Positions 11,965 through 23,975 of a stretch of 64,000 nucleotides of DNA are shown here, piece after piece. The stretch is from Harmonia axyridis. Lineage: Eukaryota > Arthropoda > Insecta > Coleoptera > Coccinellidae. Location of the stretch: the NCBI RefSeq assembly GCF_914767665.1, contig NC_059505.1, positions 23,805,506-23,869,505 of the forward strand, given 5' to 3'. The position numbers and the translations under genes are program-made. The stretch's first letter is position 1. Every line of letters begins with the position of its first letter. The notes below the pieces were generated by a model. That model was not told the origin of the DNA. It was given only the letters and a program-made list of their open reading frames with translations, and did not search any database.

Positions 11965-12140
11965 GAGCACATGAAGCCTTTTTGTGCTCCCGAACACTTT
12001 TCAAAAACAGTGATGAGTGCTTGGTAATCGTAGCACTAGAATAAAAGGCTTGATGCTTAGAAATCTCAAAAGTGCTGCCGAGCACTGAAGTTCTCCGGAG
12101 CACTTTTGTGGATTACTAAGCACTGAGCACTTCCGCATGT
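11965..12140. repeat. Cluster of GAGCACT/AGTGCTC motifs
   Basis: In about 175 bp the motif AGCACT or its complement AGTGCT occurs many times (AGAGCACATG, GTGCTCCCG, GAGTGCTTGG, GTAGCACTAG, AAGTGCTGCCGAGCACTG, GGAGCACTTTT, TAAGCACTGAGCACTTCC). Spacing is irregular, both orientations occur, and the flanks lack it. Confidence 0.7.
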
Positions 12141-15100
12141 TTGTCGTAACATGAAAATGTTCCGACGCCTTGAAACCATATTATCATATTCATAATCTGA
12201 TTATTCTTTGATATTCTATTGAAATTCAATACAGTGACAAATATCTGATACTTGTGAGAATTTAATACGCAGTCGTATAGATCAGATGAGTTTTAGGTAT
12301 TATGTACCTCGAAACTCACTTTTTATATTTTTTAATGAAATAACAAATCAATTCATTTGTCAAGAAGAAGGAGAATGTCGAAGAGAATGTGATATGGAAT
12401 TTTTAAACATTTCATGTAATATTACTTATAAAACAAAGTATATACAGTGAATATCACTATGATATTTTGAAATTGTTTCATTACACATATTAAAGTTAAT
12501 GGATAAAGTTATTACAAAATTATTCTCTTCTTTTCAACAGGTAGCTAATTTTTCTGATTGAAAAATATCAATAGAAATTTCCATGATAGAACGAAGCCTA
12601 ACAACGTTCGATCAATGCAGCGTAGTTAGCGAGAATGTAAACGATAAAATTGTTTAAATTACTGGAAATATGATTGCTTTGTGTCGAGAAACATATAACT
12701 CGGTCACAATAACTTTTCCGAAATAATTTCCTTATTTTTTATGCTTGTATTGTATGTATATTAACAAGAAATATAGTATACCTATGTCCTATATCTACCT
12801 TTTCAGTTCAATTATGAACCTTGTTTTCATATTTTAATGGAGCTATTTTGATCTTGTGAAAAAAGACATTTTTCAACATCCAATGATGATATTCCAAAAT
12901 TGAGATAGGTATTTGATTATTTATGAATGATAGATGTGAACCTCTTGCTAGTATATTGTTATTTCATGGAAATATTCCTGTGAAGTGTTTTCATTGAAAT
13001 AAATATATAATCTGAATTTTTTTTACAGAGTTTGACTTGATATTTCAAACAACCTTTGATTAAAATCTAAAATTTCACGTTATATTCATATATTGATATG
13101 ATTTTACGTTTAGGATTTCAAAAATTAGAAGGATTTAGATATAATATATTGATAAATGACAACTTTTCCACTTCTTCTTCTTTATTTAATTTTACATAGT
13201 TTCCTTTCAATATGAGCGGAAATGAGCAAAATAGTGTCCCAAAAAAAAAGATATTCTAGCCATTTAAGCTTAAAAACATAGGTATAATATGTTACTCTCC
13301 AGAATGCTCAAAGACAGGGAAAATGTTCGAAGGACTATACAGAGTTGAAACTATTCAGAAGGGATATAGAAAACTGTAAGAGATACAGGGCAGCTTAGAT
13401 TAGAAAAAAGTTGCTCTATTTAGGGATCAGTGTGTTGGTGTTAACAGATCCAAAATATCTTCAATAGTTCTCGAGATATCTTGAAAAAACTGAATAACGA
13501 GATTTTTTTCTGTATAACTCATTTGTTTTTGGAGATAACTTCACGAAGTTCGGTTTTTAGCCATAATACAATATAGAGATTCTAATGGTGTCATCAGATT
13601 TTTTCTATTTTTCATTGTTTCAGAGGCGCGATAGTCATATTTTTTTCTTATGGACACCATATTGGTTCTCCTTATGAGGTGATAGAGAAAAGAATATACG
13701 AATTCAACAATATATTACATTCCAAAAAAATATCGAGTCTAGATACACAAATTTGAACTTCCTTTTAATTTTTTTGTTAAAGTAGTAGGCTGGTTCCAGA
13801 ATTGTCAAATAACTTGTTTCTTCGTTCAGTTGTTATGGAAACCATCACTTAATATCATATTACCCTTCTTTGTTATTGGCAATCCGGGTGCAAACATTTC
13901 TAGGATATTTTCTATCTGAAGATTTTTTAGGATCAAGTTCAGTTTAGCCAGGCCTGCATTTCCAGAATTCCGTAATATAGATGCACAAAAAAGTACCTGA
14001 GTGATTTTTTTCACTAATCTCATGAAACATCATAAGACGTCGAATATTTATTTTACGTCGATACTCTCGGCCAACGCTTAACATTATCTATCTCTGGTCC
14101 TCGGGTCTAATGATGTATTACTTATACCCTCGCTTATACCTATGTTCATTATAAAGACTCTGGGAAGGCAATAAAAATAGACAATTATGAAAAATAATGA
14201 GTTCGGAATATTTCCTCTTTGCCGGATTTCGATATGTTTATTTTCTTCATCTTCTTCCTCTTTTAGAAGGCACATTGCATTCATAAAAAAAATATTCAGC
14301 TTTGTTGGAGTATTATAGCAATAAAACGATGGCTTATATCTGATAAATTGAAATCATTTTCATTACCCATACAGGCTGTTCCACCATTGACGCAATGCTC
14401 TATTTCGCTTGAGGGCTGACATTAACGAATTAGAAGAACCCTTTAAAATGAATGATATTGAAAAACTCATATAAATCGAAGATTAATAACGTGAAATAAA
14501 GCGTACTTATTTTAGAAGTAGAAAACACTCGGCAGAAATCCTCATAGATGGATTGGAATCTTTCATGGCAATGCTGGAATTTACGAAACTGGTTGCCAAG
14601 CAATGTACCATTCGAAACAAAAATTATGGAGATCTATCTTCAATCAGAATAATACCCAGCACATCAGGGACAACAATATAAGTCGAATATTCAGTGAATT
14701 GCTCTTGGACCAAGGCTCTTGGAATAAAACGAAGTATTTTTGCGAAATGCCAAATTCGAGGCTCTACAACACAATCAGGTATATGTAAAAAATGAGTCAT
14801 TTCGAATTTCTTTGGAATAATGTGAAATTGATTAACTTTTTTCAAACAACGAATTGTCTCCTTCGATAAGTATATAATTTTTAAAATATGACTTCATTAC
14901 TATTTGTGTTCAAACACTCGCTTGAAAGGAAGGAATGAAAATCCATTTGGAATATTTTTTATTATAATCATAATTACAAATCATTGAAATGCCGAAATTT
15001 TCAATACATATAGAATTAATAATTGCTTCCGAAAAATCGAGAGAATTTTGAGTCATTTCCTCATTTTGAAACGGCAGATTATTATAATTGAAATCTGATT

Positions 15101-16841
15101 GATATTTTCTTATTCCCAATGGACGGTACGATGAGAAGATTGTCAAAAAATAGTCAAATTCAATTATCTCAGAGACTCTCTCAGCAAAATTTATTTTATG
15201 TTAGAGTTAACAAAATTACAATATTATTAGCAATACTCATTTTCAATTTATTCATAAAATTGAAAAAACTTCTTCAACCAGAAATTCTGAATTCCATACG
15301 GACCTAGAGAATTCCAATTATGAGTGCTCTTCAATATTTCCTGTAGTTACGATAAATTGATAAGTCATATTAAATAATTAACCGTGGCTCTTTTTTGTCT
15401 TAGTAAGTCTTAGTAGTAGTCTTAGTCTTAGTAATCATAAAGATAAGGGTTGCAATCTACATTCCCTAGAAACATCAAATAAATTATTCTGAAGGCTTAT
15501 ATTTGTACAAACTCTTCATTTCAAAAAATGTAGTGACCACTCATAAGTTGGCTTATGGCATCCTGTCGGGTCAATAGTAAACTATATATCAGGAAACTGG
15601 GACATTATTGGTCCAACATTTTTACTTTCCTGTTTGTCATCATCATAAAGAGATCCTAGAGAACAAACCCTCCCTCGAAGTCAGTTTCGAGGACCATCTA
15701 AGACAATCTTATTCATATTTGCATAGGGGACTGTGTAAACTGTGGTGACCAGGCCACTGTAATGCTTTTTGTATCCCTCAGGGGTTGAGTATCCCTTTAT
15801 TGGCATAAGGAGATAGCCGAGCAGGAGGATTTCCTGGGGTATATTTGTTATGCATTGCTAGGTCTGTGGACACTGGTCGATTCCGTATAATATTTCAATT
15901 TATACCGTTCAACAAGACGATACCGATGCCGCTTCTGATGTAAATATATCGCATCTAAATACAGTTTTATGTATGGACAATTTCTTGGCGAAATGAATGG
16001 GGTGCATGCAAATATCATAACTCATGGCATTTACGAAAAAAATGAACAACATTGGAAAACCAATGAGTCAAATATGCCGATATAAATCAACCCAAGAATG
16101 GTTTATGGATCATTGTATTTCGAATAGAGTTGAAATTATACAATTCAACACTTACTTCGATATTTGAAACAGATAAAAGTCCAAGTATAACCGAAATGAA
16201 CCTTGATCCTAGCTTCAGAAGGGAATTATACTCTTATTCCAACATTTATGGGAGAAATTTGAATAGTGGCAAAAGAAGAGAAGAACCTAGTTATAGTTGA
16301 TATATTATCATCTTCGGTTTAGTATTTATTCTGTATATTGATTATTGAATATTATTCAGTTTGAACAAACGTTTTTTAAACTGAAGAATGCCAAAAACAT
16401 GACTCGAGTTTCTTATTATATCTGTATAGGACAAGTTTAAAATTCTCCAAGTAGTTTCTCAGACACAGAATTGTAAAATTTTTCATAACCAAATGAATCT
16501 CTAAATGGTGAACAAAATCAAGATGACAGTATGTCAGCGCAGTACCTCAAAACACGATTGTAGCTTAGGATGCCCTATAAAACCATTAGAGCCATTGGGA
16601 TCTGTAGTTCCATTATTAGGAACACTTTAGTGCTTATTTATTTTTTTTTTCAGATATTCCGGAAGAGATTATACAAGTAGCAAGAATCGAATACAAGTAA
16701 TATCTGGGCGTTATTCTCGACGAAAACTAGACAATTGAACAATTGAAGAAAATTAGTAAAGACAAGATTAGAGCCGAAAAAATATTGTGAGATAAAGTAT
16801 GTATTTATGACGTCACTGCACAGGTAATCGAATATAGTTAT
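12141..16841. other. Long stretch without recognised genes
   Basis: No transposase, RT or spliced exon was recognised. A run of GTCTTAGTA units lies at about 15395-15440. A GC-richer stretch at 15540-15870 has interrupted frames on the minus strand and may be an old retroelement piece, but no motif supports a family. Repeated inward-pointing palindromes are absent. Confidence 0.4.
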
Positions 16842-16965
16842 TTATAATACAAGTGCAGAAGGCATTGATATTCTTCCACGAGATCAAAATTCAAAAACGA
16901 GCCACGAACTGGCGAGTTTTGGAATGAACGAGTGGTAGAATGAGCCTTCTGTACGAGTATTATAC
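16842..16965. mobile_element. Short fold-back element with ATAATACAAGTGCAGAAGGC arms
   Basis: TATAATACAAGTGCAGAAGG (from 16842) continues to TTCTTCCACGAG; the right side, read in reverse complement from 16965, gives TATAATACTCGTACAGAAGG then TTCTACCACTCG. Arms are about 38 bp at roughly 75-80% match; the ~45-bp centre repeats short CGAG blocks. Non-coding. Confidence 0.65.
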
Positions 16966-18270
16966 ATTATATTCTCTAATTCATTGCATTTTCATTGAAA
17001 TTAATGAAATATTTCCATAAATATAATTTAGTGATTTTTGTATTGAAAAATGTTGGTTGGCAGAACTGATTTCTTTAAGGCAAATTGATGAATTGACAGA
17101 TAAAGCCGTGGCGGAAAGTTCGGAGTACCAACATAGAGTAATAAAATATAACCATGAAAACTGTGCGTTTCTAATATATTCTCGCACGATTTTGCTCTAC
17201 AAGATGTGGAAGAATGAACGGAATAACCACAGAATTAGAGGAATTGTATTCTGACATTTTGACTGACAAAATATAGGGAATACACTTCATTGGTTTATAA
17301 TTTTTTTATCAATCGAAACTTTTCACTTTATATCCATTGTGGTAATTGTAAATAGCGAATATTCTATTCTCAATCTTTTAGAAATCAACCTAAGATGCCA
17401 ATAGTTTAGGTATGAAGCTTTCGGTCGATTACAACCCCCTTAACATCCCGAAAGTTGGTGGGGTGGGGGTGTTGCACGCGATGCTTGAACACCTCATCAG
17501 TCAGAGTCATTACTAACAGAGATAATTAATTACATTTACTCTCTCCCACCTTTGCAGAATTGCATAACATTAATTTCAAACCCCTTTCTTCTCTTACCAC
17601 AGCTCTTGGCTTTCGGTGCCGACTGGATTACTATCCTCATTTCTCATTATGAGTCCTTTGTAGCCGGCGAAATTACTCCGTTTTCCGAAGAATACCATAA
17701 AATCATCTTATTGTCGAGGAGTGGAATGTTTAATGGATGTCATATGGAGAATATTTGGACTTCGTCACTTACAGATAGCAGGAAATAAATATTCAGAAAT
17801 TGAATAGAATTTGCCATTAAATTATGGTGACATAGTAGCAGAAAAGTTTTTGCAACCATAAGAACGTAGGCAAATTATTTTGCTTTCAGCAGGATATTCC
17901 GATATCGTGGATGAAGAAGTGACATCTGCCCTAGTACATATTCAATTTATGTCATTTTGTTTCATGCAGAAAAGAACGTTTTCTGAACATGAATTCCAGA
18001 AGAGTGAAAAATTGAAAGAATATTTTGTACGACTTCCTTTACCTTTATCTCCAAAGTTACTTTCTTCTTGTTATTGTAAAATTACTTCCATAACTTTCAA
18101 TATTCTTTTTGAGTCTTCTTGCCATTTTTATATGGGTGTGTGAAATGTTAAGCTATTAGATTCTTAAGCATCTGTTGCTGAAATTCATTATTTCGTCTAG
18201 AGTTACTGCTGGGTATTTTGCTTCCGTTTTCCATCCTATAGTCTGATTTCTATTCTGACGTTTCCTGCTT
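16966..18270. other. No gene recognised; GC-richer patch at 17400-17530
   Basis: Mostly AT-rich. The patch at 17400-17530 (GGTGGGGTGGGGGTGTTGCA, CATCAGTCAGAGTCATTAC, ATAATTAATTAC) resembles the other candidate regulatory islands. The open frame 17552-17788 follows a CTCTCCCACCTTTGCAG sequence that looks like a splice acceptor, but no donor or protein family supports an exon. Confidence 0.35.
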
Positions 18271-18279
18271 CTGTTTCTT

Positions 18280-18660
18280 TAATGTTGTTTCTCCGAAGTG
18301 GATTGCAACTGTTTTCTGTCTTACAATACTTTCAAATAAACCCCGGTATTTGGGGGATCGAGGTATTCACTTCAAAGGTACATCTGGCCAAGCGTTTTTA
18401 TGGACTAGTTCAAGTGACTTTTGGATATACTATACGATTTTATTGATCTCTGAAGTTTGGGTGGAAATTTCATCAACTTCGTTTTGTATATTAGACCTTG
18501 ATGCCATATTTTATCAAATGCCTTCTGTATGTCCAAGAATATAGCAGTGTCTGTAGAGAGGTTCTTTTGCTCCTTAATTTATAGTTTCAGTGAGTCGTAT
18601 CAGTTGAAGCATCGGTGAATGCTCTGGTATAACAAAATTGTACACTGAATATAGTGATTC
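18280..18660 (-). pseudogene. Jockey-like reverse transcriptase, motif A region, frameshifted
   Basis: On the minus strand the frame ending near 18590 reads PEHSPMLQLIRLTETIN, then after a frameshift NLSTDTAIFLDIQKAFDKIW and HQGLIYK. This is the classic Jockey-clade fingers-to-palm passage (GFRxxHST...QLxRLTE, then AxFLDxxKAFDxVWHxGL). The first catalytic Asp (in FLDI) is kept. Further downstream MKFPPKLQRSIKSY follows in another frame. The GVPQGS and FADD boxes are not found, so the copy is truncated and broken. Confidence 0.8.
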
Positions 18661-19072
18661 GGCGTCCTTTCTTATAAAAGTAACCAACCAATTAGAGAAG
18701 AATTGAAAATTTAAACTATTGAGGAAATGGTTAACAAATAAATAAAGAAGACAATAGAGATTATAAAAGAGAATGAGAATAGGGAATTGAAAATGATAAC
18801 ATAAATCCCAATAAGAAAGACAGAGAAGAAGAAATATCTCTTTCAAAGAACCAAGTAGAGGAAAAAAGTGATATGAGAACTTTCAACCAATTATGTACGG
18901 GAATATTGAATCAATATTGATGGAGGGAATACGAAAAGCAATGAGTGATGGAAACTTGAAAGCAGGGCAATGGGAAGATCGCAAGCAATTGAATCTAGGC
19001 ATCGGACAACGTCGTCGCATGTTTTAAACCGATACATATGTATGTATATTGAATCAAAACAACTTTTTGAAA

Positions 19073-19860
19073 ATGTACGCATTAAGAGATCATTCGTCAC
19101 AATTGATATTTTTTTCGGATTCTGAGTCGGAAATGATCTCAAATAATAAGTTTCGACCAAGGTTTCAACTGACTGATGATGAATTCGTCCTTAAATTCGA
19201 TTCTCACCGTCCGTACGTGAACACGATGAATCTTGATGGAATGTATAGAAATTTGAAATATTGTTCATTTGAACATTTCCTGATTATATTAGTTAATGGG
19301 AAAAATCCAATTGGGGGTTCTAAATTCTGTCCTCCTGATAATTTCAAAACTACAGATTCGGTCGAAATAATATATTGCGCTTATATACCGAAGAATCATT
19401 TAAAGCTTTATCCAGAATCCAATGTTGATCACGTCACCAGAACTAGAGGAAATTGAAAAGATAGCGAAAAAAATTAATAACTTCGTTTGCACAAAACGTT
19501 GAGATTTCGTGTCTTAATATGAACTAATAATTTCAAGCTACGTTCGAAATTTCAAGATGATCACTTAACCAAGTCCATAGAAAATTCCAGAAGAATATCG
19601 AAAAATTTTGAGGAGAGCACTCTTGTGAAGTCAGAAATTTTTGAAGTCTCGCTATTCATTCGCCAATTCCGTGATTTCCAAGAGCGCAATGGGCACATGA
19701 ATAAACTAATGCTGCAAGCTTCTGAAAGAATAGCAGTGCTGTCATCCTGATTTTTCGATAAGAATATCGAAGAAACCGGAAAAAGATATGCTTTGAAAAT
19801 TCTAGCAGAAGCTGAAATTTACTACCGCTCTGGTTTGATGGTATAAAGGTTTTCTCGATA
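19073..19860 (+). pseudogene. Decayed gene of unrecognised family
   Basis: An ATG at 19073 in a good animal start context (AAAATG) opens a 127-codon frame to 19456 (MYALRDHSSQ start, HRPYVNTMNLDGMYRNLKYC in the middle, IPKNHLKLYPESN near the end). Coding-like sequence goes on after a frameshift near 19425 (SPELEEIEKIAKKINNFVC), and further on in shifted frames (SEIFEVSLFIRQFRDFQERN, then FFDKNIEETGKRYALKILAE), ending near 19850. Together these make roughly 260 codons, with at least three lesions. I recognise no domain. Length, composition and frame continuity argue for a former protein gene rather than chance. It could be part of an unknown mobile element or an intronless gene copy. Confidence 0.45.
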
Positions 19861-21022
19861 AAAAGAGTAAATATATTATTTCAATAGTATGAAAAACTGG
19901 TTAGGTTATATAGGCAGATAATACCCAGTGAATTGGAATTTATCGAAAGAATATTCGAATTGATGTATACTTACGGTGACCAGACGTTCCATTTTTGATT
20001 TACCTCGACAAAACTACTGCTTCCTACCAAACTCAATATCTTGGATTTGATTCGAATGAACTTCTGTACCGTTTCGAGTCAAAAAATAAAATGATCACCT
20101 TATGCATTGTGATCCACAAATTCTATTAGATGTTAAATGTATATTTCTTGATAACAAAATTGTTGTTCTGCTCCTCGATAGACTTTGTTATTTTTTTATG
20201 ATCATACAATCAACTTTGAACTTCAAAATCTGAAAATTTGTTTTGCAATAATGCAAAGATATGAAATTTGTGCGGATAAAGCCATTAGGACTATTGGTGT
20301 GATCGAGGGGGGGCGTAATCAAAAAGAAGTTGCGAATTTCTTTCTGGTTGTGTCGAAGTATTTTTGGGTGCTCAATTCAAAAGAGGGGGAGAACCGTGAA
20401 AAAAAAATTCAACATGACGACGATGTTTGAGATTTTTTTCATTTCATTTTCCGAATGATCTCAATTTTCTGTGAATTTCTGTGAAAAAAATTTTGATTTT
20501 GAAGCAAAGAAAAAAATTTCACCCAAAATTGTTGAAATATTTCACGATTGTAGGTACCTTTCTTTGCACCTAACACGAATATAAAAAAAAAAAATCGAAA
20601 TATATCAAACGATTCCTTCATTATAGAGTGTTTCATAATCGAATGTCAATATTTATGGAAGTGATTTTTGGGCCCATTTCAAGGAAAAAACTTCATATGA
20701 ACATATGTCCTAAAGCTCTCACCTTTTGAGATACTGGGTGGTATTTTAAACACCAAATTTATAAGACGCGAAGAACTGAATTTAAAGACTGATGAACTGT
20801 TACATATAATAATGAAAACCGCCTTGACAACAGAAGTATCAATTCTTGGCCACAGTCTACTACGATAAGTAACAATTCTTTCTCACATACATAATGTAAT
20901 TTATTTCAATGCAGAGAAACGGTTTTCATTTTTTTAAGCGGAAACCTTGCATCGGATTGAAAAAAGTCATGTGCTCAACTTTGGTGAGAAATGATTAGGA
21001 ATTTCAAAAATAATTTTTATTT

Positions 21023-21092
21023 CAGGTATAATTTATTTCAGGTATTCAGGTATAATTTATTTCAGGTATTCAGGTATAATTTATTTCAGGTA
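21023..21092 (+). repeat. 24-bp tandem repeat, 2.9 copies
   Basis: The unit CAGGTATAATTTATTTCAGGTATT is repeated at 21023, 21047 and 21071 with no mismatch until the third copy diverges at TACC. It lies between the outer arm and the inner fold-back. Confidence 0.95.
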
Positions 21093-21196
21093 CCATCAAT
21101 GTCTGCCAAAATAGGCAGGTCAAATTACGTACGAATGTCACTGGTGAAAATTTAAATTAAAGTGATACATTAAAAAATTCCTCTTGATTCATAGTA

Positions 21197-22366
21197 CAGT
21201 GCATCCCATTTTGGGTGAGACAGGTTTCTCGCTTATTATTTAAGATAGAGCCTTGCGGTTTTCACGTTCCTGTCCTACTTTTTCGTGAAACTCAAGTTGG
21301 TCTAATCAGATTTTGCATAACTGTTTCCGTTCAAGAGATACAGGGCGATTTTGGAAATTGATACTTTTCGGACCCCTCCTTTATCTCCGAAGTTAGTAGA
21401 AATAATGCTGAGGTAAAAACTACATCTGAATCAGGATTCTGTGTAGAATGCAGTGGCGTACTCAATTTTTTTTTTCGGGGTATGGTTCTGAAGATTCAAC
21501 ACAAACCTATATTTTTTTTTAATGGAACACCCTGTATATTATTACTTCGTTGGATTCGTTTTTTTTTCCTTAAAAATGATGTATGATACTATGTAGGTAG
21601 GATGTTCAGAAATATAAAAAAAACACTAAAACATCAAATAATGATGGTTTTTTTTTGATCCATGGGCAATGGATTTCCTATATAAAAAAGAATCAATAAT
21701 AATAATAATAATAATTCATTGCGATGACAGCTAGATCAGATTGGTTTTTTCTTCCCAATGCTTGCTTGATAAAACAATGCTGCCAAATGCATAGTAGCCA
21801 TAATGACAACAAGAATGTTTGTATCATCAATGACCTACTACTTTTTAAAAATCAAAAGTAATAATCCTCTTATTGAAACTTGGGAAATTCATGACCCATT
21901 AACAAAAAAACCATCATTATTTGATGTTTTAGTGTTTTTTTATATTTCTGAATATCCTACCTACATAGTATCATACATCATTCTGAAGGAAAAAAAATGA
22001 CAAATCCAACGAAGTAATAATATACAGGGTGTTCCATTAAAAAAAATATAGGTTTGTGTTGAATCTTCAAAACCATACCCTGAAAAAAAAAAATTGAGTA
22101 CGCCACTGGATTCTACGCAGGATTCTGATTCAGATGTAGTTTTCACCTCAGCATTATTTCTACTAACTTCGGAGATAAAGGAGGGGTCCGAAAAGTATCA
22201 ATTTCCAAAATCGCCCTGTATCTCTTGAACGGAAACAGTTATGCAAAATCTGATTAGACCAACTTGAGTTTCACGAAAAAGTAGGACAGGAACGTGAAAA
22301 CCGCAAGGCTCTATCTTAAATAACAAGCGAGAAACCTGGCTGTCTCACCCAAAATGGGATGCACTG
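21197..22366. mobile_element. Inner long inverted repeat, ~460-bp arms, 243-bp loop
   Basis: Arm 21197-21657 (CAGTGCATCCCATTTTGGGT, CTATCTTAAA-type, AAGAGATACAGGGCG, CGGACCCCTCCTTTATC, TGGAACACCCTGTATATTAT, CATCAAATAATGATGG) is mirrored by 21901-22366 with few differences. A small CCAGGTT/CAGGTT indel and single-base changes are the main differences, so the arms are much younger or better homogenised than the outer element. The loop carries an (AAT)n microsatellite at about 21695-21713. Inward of each arm is an inverted TACAGGGTGTTCCATT, so this is itself a compound of TACAGGGTG elements. No coding capacity. Confidence 0.9.
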
Positions 22367-22548
22367 AACATGTATGACAAATTTTATTGAAATATCTGTA
22401 GTGGTATTGTAGATATTAATAATAAATGATTTATTTTTGAAAATTTTATCTCAAAAGACTTTTAGGACATATGTTCATATGAATTATTTTTTATATGTGC
22501 CCAAAAATCACACATATAAATATTGACATTCAATTAATACCCTGTATA

Positions 22549-23138
22549 TGATTATTACTTTAACGAAGAAGTGTGCCAATAATTGAAATGATGAGTTAAT
22601 TGATCGAAATCGCCGATGAGAAAACAACACAATCCAAGTTTAGAAAATCGAATTTAAGTTTCTTTTAATATCAGATACCAACATGGCTCAACGCCTTATC
22701 AATCGTCACTCCTGACCTATTAAATAAAGCAGTAAACGACATCTCAGTAGAGTGCCTGGCGAGTGGAGGCGTGAGATGTTCGACGAATTCATCAATAAAT
22801 CCGCTAGAAATTCCGTGGCCAACTATGACTCGTGTTGGTCCGTGGCTCCGCTGGCTATATATTTCAGTACTGAGAGACGCCTATTCACAAAGCATTTAGA
22901 ACACAGATCAAAGGCGGAACGGAAGGAAGAGACTGCGAAACATTTCGAGTTCAGTCATTAACCCATAGCCTCGAATTTTTTTTTCAGAATATTCATATTA
23001 AACTGATTGACCTTAAGTTATTCTAGAAAAACACTGCGAATTTCACACCATGCTCCTGAAATATGAAAATAATTGAAAATATTTGGAGAAGATAAGAGAA
23101 ATTCTGATGTGAGTTCAGGAACTTTAGTGCTTTTCATA
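22549..23138. other. Unassigned; GC-richer patch 22680-22965
   Basis: The 22680-22965 part is GC-richer, with an open plus-strand frame 22752-22961 that matches no family I know and lacks convincing splice sites. It may be unique sequence or regulatory. The flanks are AT-rich. Confidence 0.35.
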
Positions 23139-23975
23139 ACAGGCCAATTGAAAAATCCCTGGTCTACCATAGTAAATCACATTTTTTTGTCAAAATTCGA
23201 TTTTATTATTGAACATAGTAGTACGATTTGTCTTTGGCTTCAAAATAGGCCTCAGTTTCGGCGATTACTTCTTCATTGGCGCTGAGTTCCTTTCCAGTGA
23301 GCATTCTTTTGAGGTCCGAGAACAGGAAAAAGTGCTGGGTGTCAGATCTGGCGAATACGGTGGATGCAGAAGCAATTCAATATATTTTGCCATTGATTTG
23401 TGACACGGCGCATTGTATTGATGGAACAGCATATTTTTTTCTTCAAATGGGGCCGTTTTTCAACGATTTCATCCTTTAAACGATCCAATAACGCTATATA
23501 ATAATCGCTGTATATGGTCTAGCCTTTTTGGAGGTAATCAATGAATATTATACCTTGCACATCCCAGAATACTGATGGCATAACCTTGCCAGCTGACTGT
23601 TGTGTTTTTCCTCGCTTTGGATTCGGTTCATCGTGTGCAGTCCACTCAGCTGACTATCGATTGGACTCTGGAGTGAAATTATGGAGCCATATTTCATCTA
23701 TTGTCACATATCGACGCAAAAATTCAGATTAATTGCTCTCAAACAGCTTCAAACAATGCTCAGAATCATTAACACGTTGTTGCTTTTGATCGATTGTTAG
23801 CTCGCACGGCACCCATTTTGCACACAGCTTCTCATATACAAATATTCGTGGATGATATGATATAGGTACACGTTCAGACGATATTTTTACAATGTCTGCT
23901 ATCTCGATCAACTTCACTTAACAGTCATTCAAAATTATTTTGTGAACTTTTTTGAGATTTTAATCAGTTCACCTT
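23139..23975 (-). pseudogene. Mariner transposase (irritans-type), 5'-truncated and inactivated
   Basis: Minus-strand frames, joined across several frameshifts and stops, give the mariner order: KKVHKIILND (helix-turn-helix area), CAKWVPCELTIDQKQQRV, YVTIDEMW (first catalytic Asp), TPESNRQSAEWTA, PNPKRGKTQQSAGKVM, SVFWDVQGIIFIDYL, NAPCHKSMAKYIE, and PPYSPDL (third Asp). The second catalytic Asp, expected just before NAPCH, is Tyr (TAC for GAC), so catalysis is lost. The first ~100 residues are missing. At the low-coordinate end the element finishes with a TIR-like GAAAAATCCCTGGTCT next to a TA at 23137-23138, as in irritans-subfamily mariners. The wording of the central blocks is typical of that subfamily; this is from family knowledge, not a search. 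Confidence 0.9.

Larger units (their letters stand above)
20622..22548. mobile_element. Outer fold-back element, ~110-bp inverted arms
   Basis: The left arm (20622-20732) runs TATAGAGTGTTTCATAATCG, AATGTCAATATTTAT, GTGATTTTTGGGC, CATATGAACATATGTCCTAA, TTTTGAGATA. The right arm (22447-22548), reversed, gives TATACAGGGTATTAATTG, then the same series. The left terminus has drifted from TATACAGGGT to TATAGAGTGT. The interior is mostly a second inverted-repeat element (21197-22366). No coding sequence. The ends belong to the TACAGGGT group seen across the window. Confidence 0.8.

Noticed and set aside
21023..21092. CRISPR-like spaced repeat
   Set aside because: Units are directly contiguous with no spacers, in a eukaryotic genome. 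It is a simple tandem repeat.
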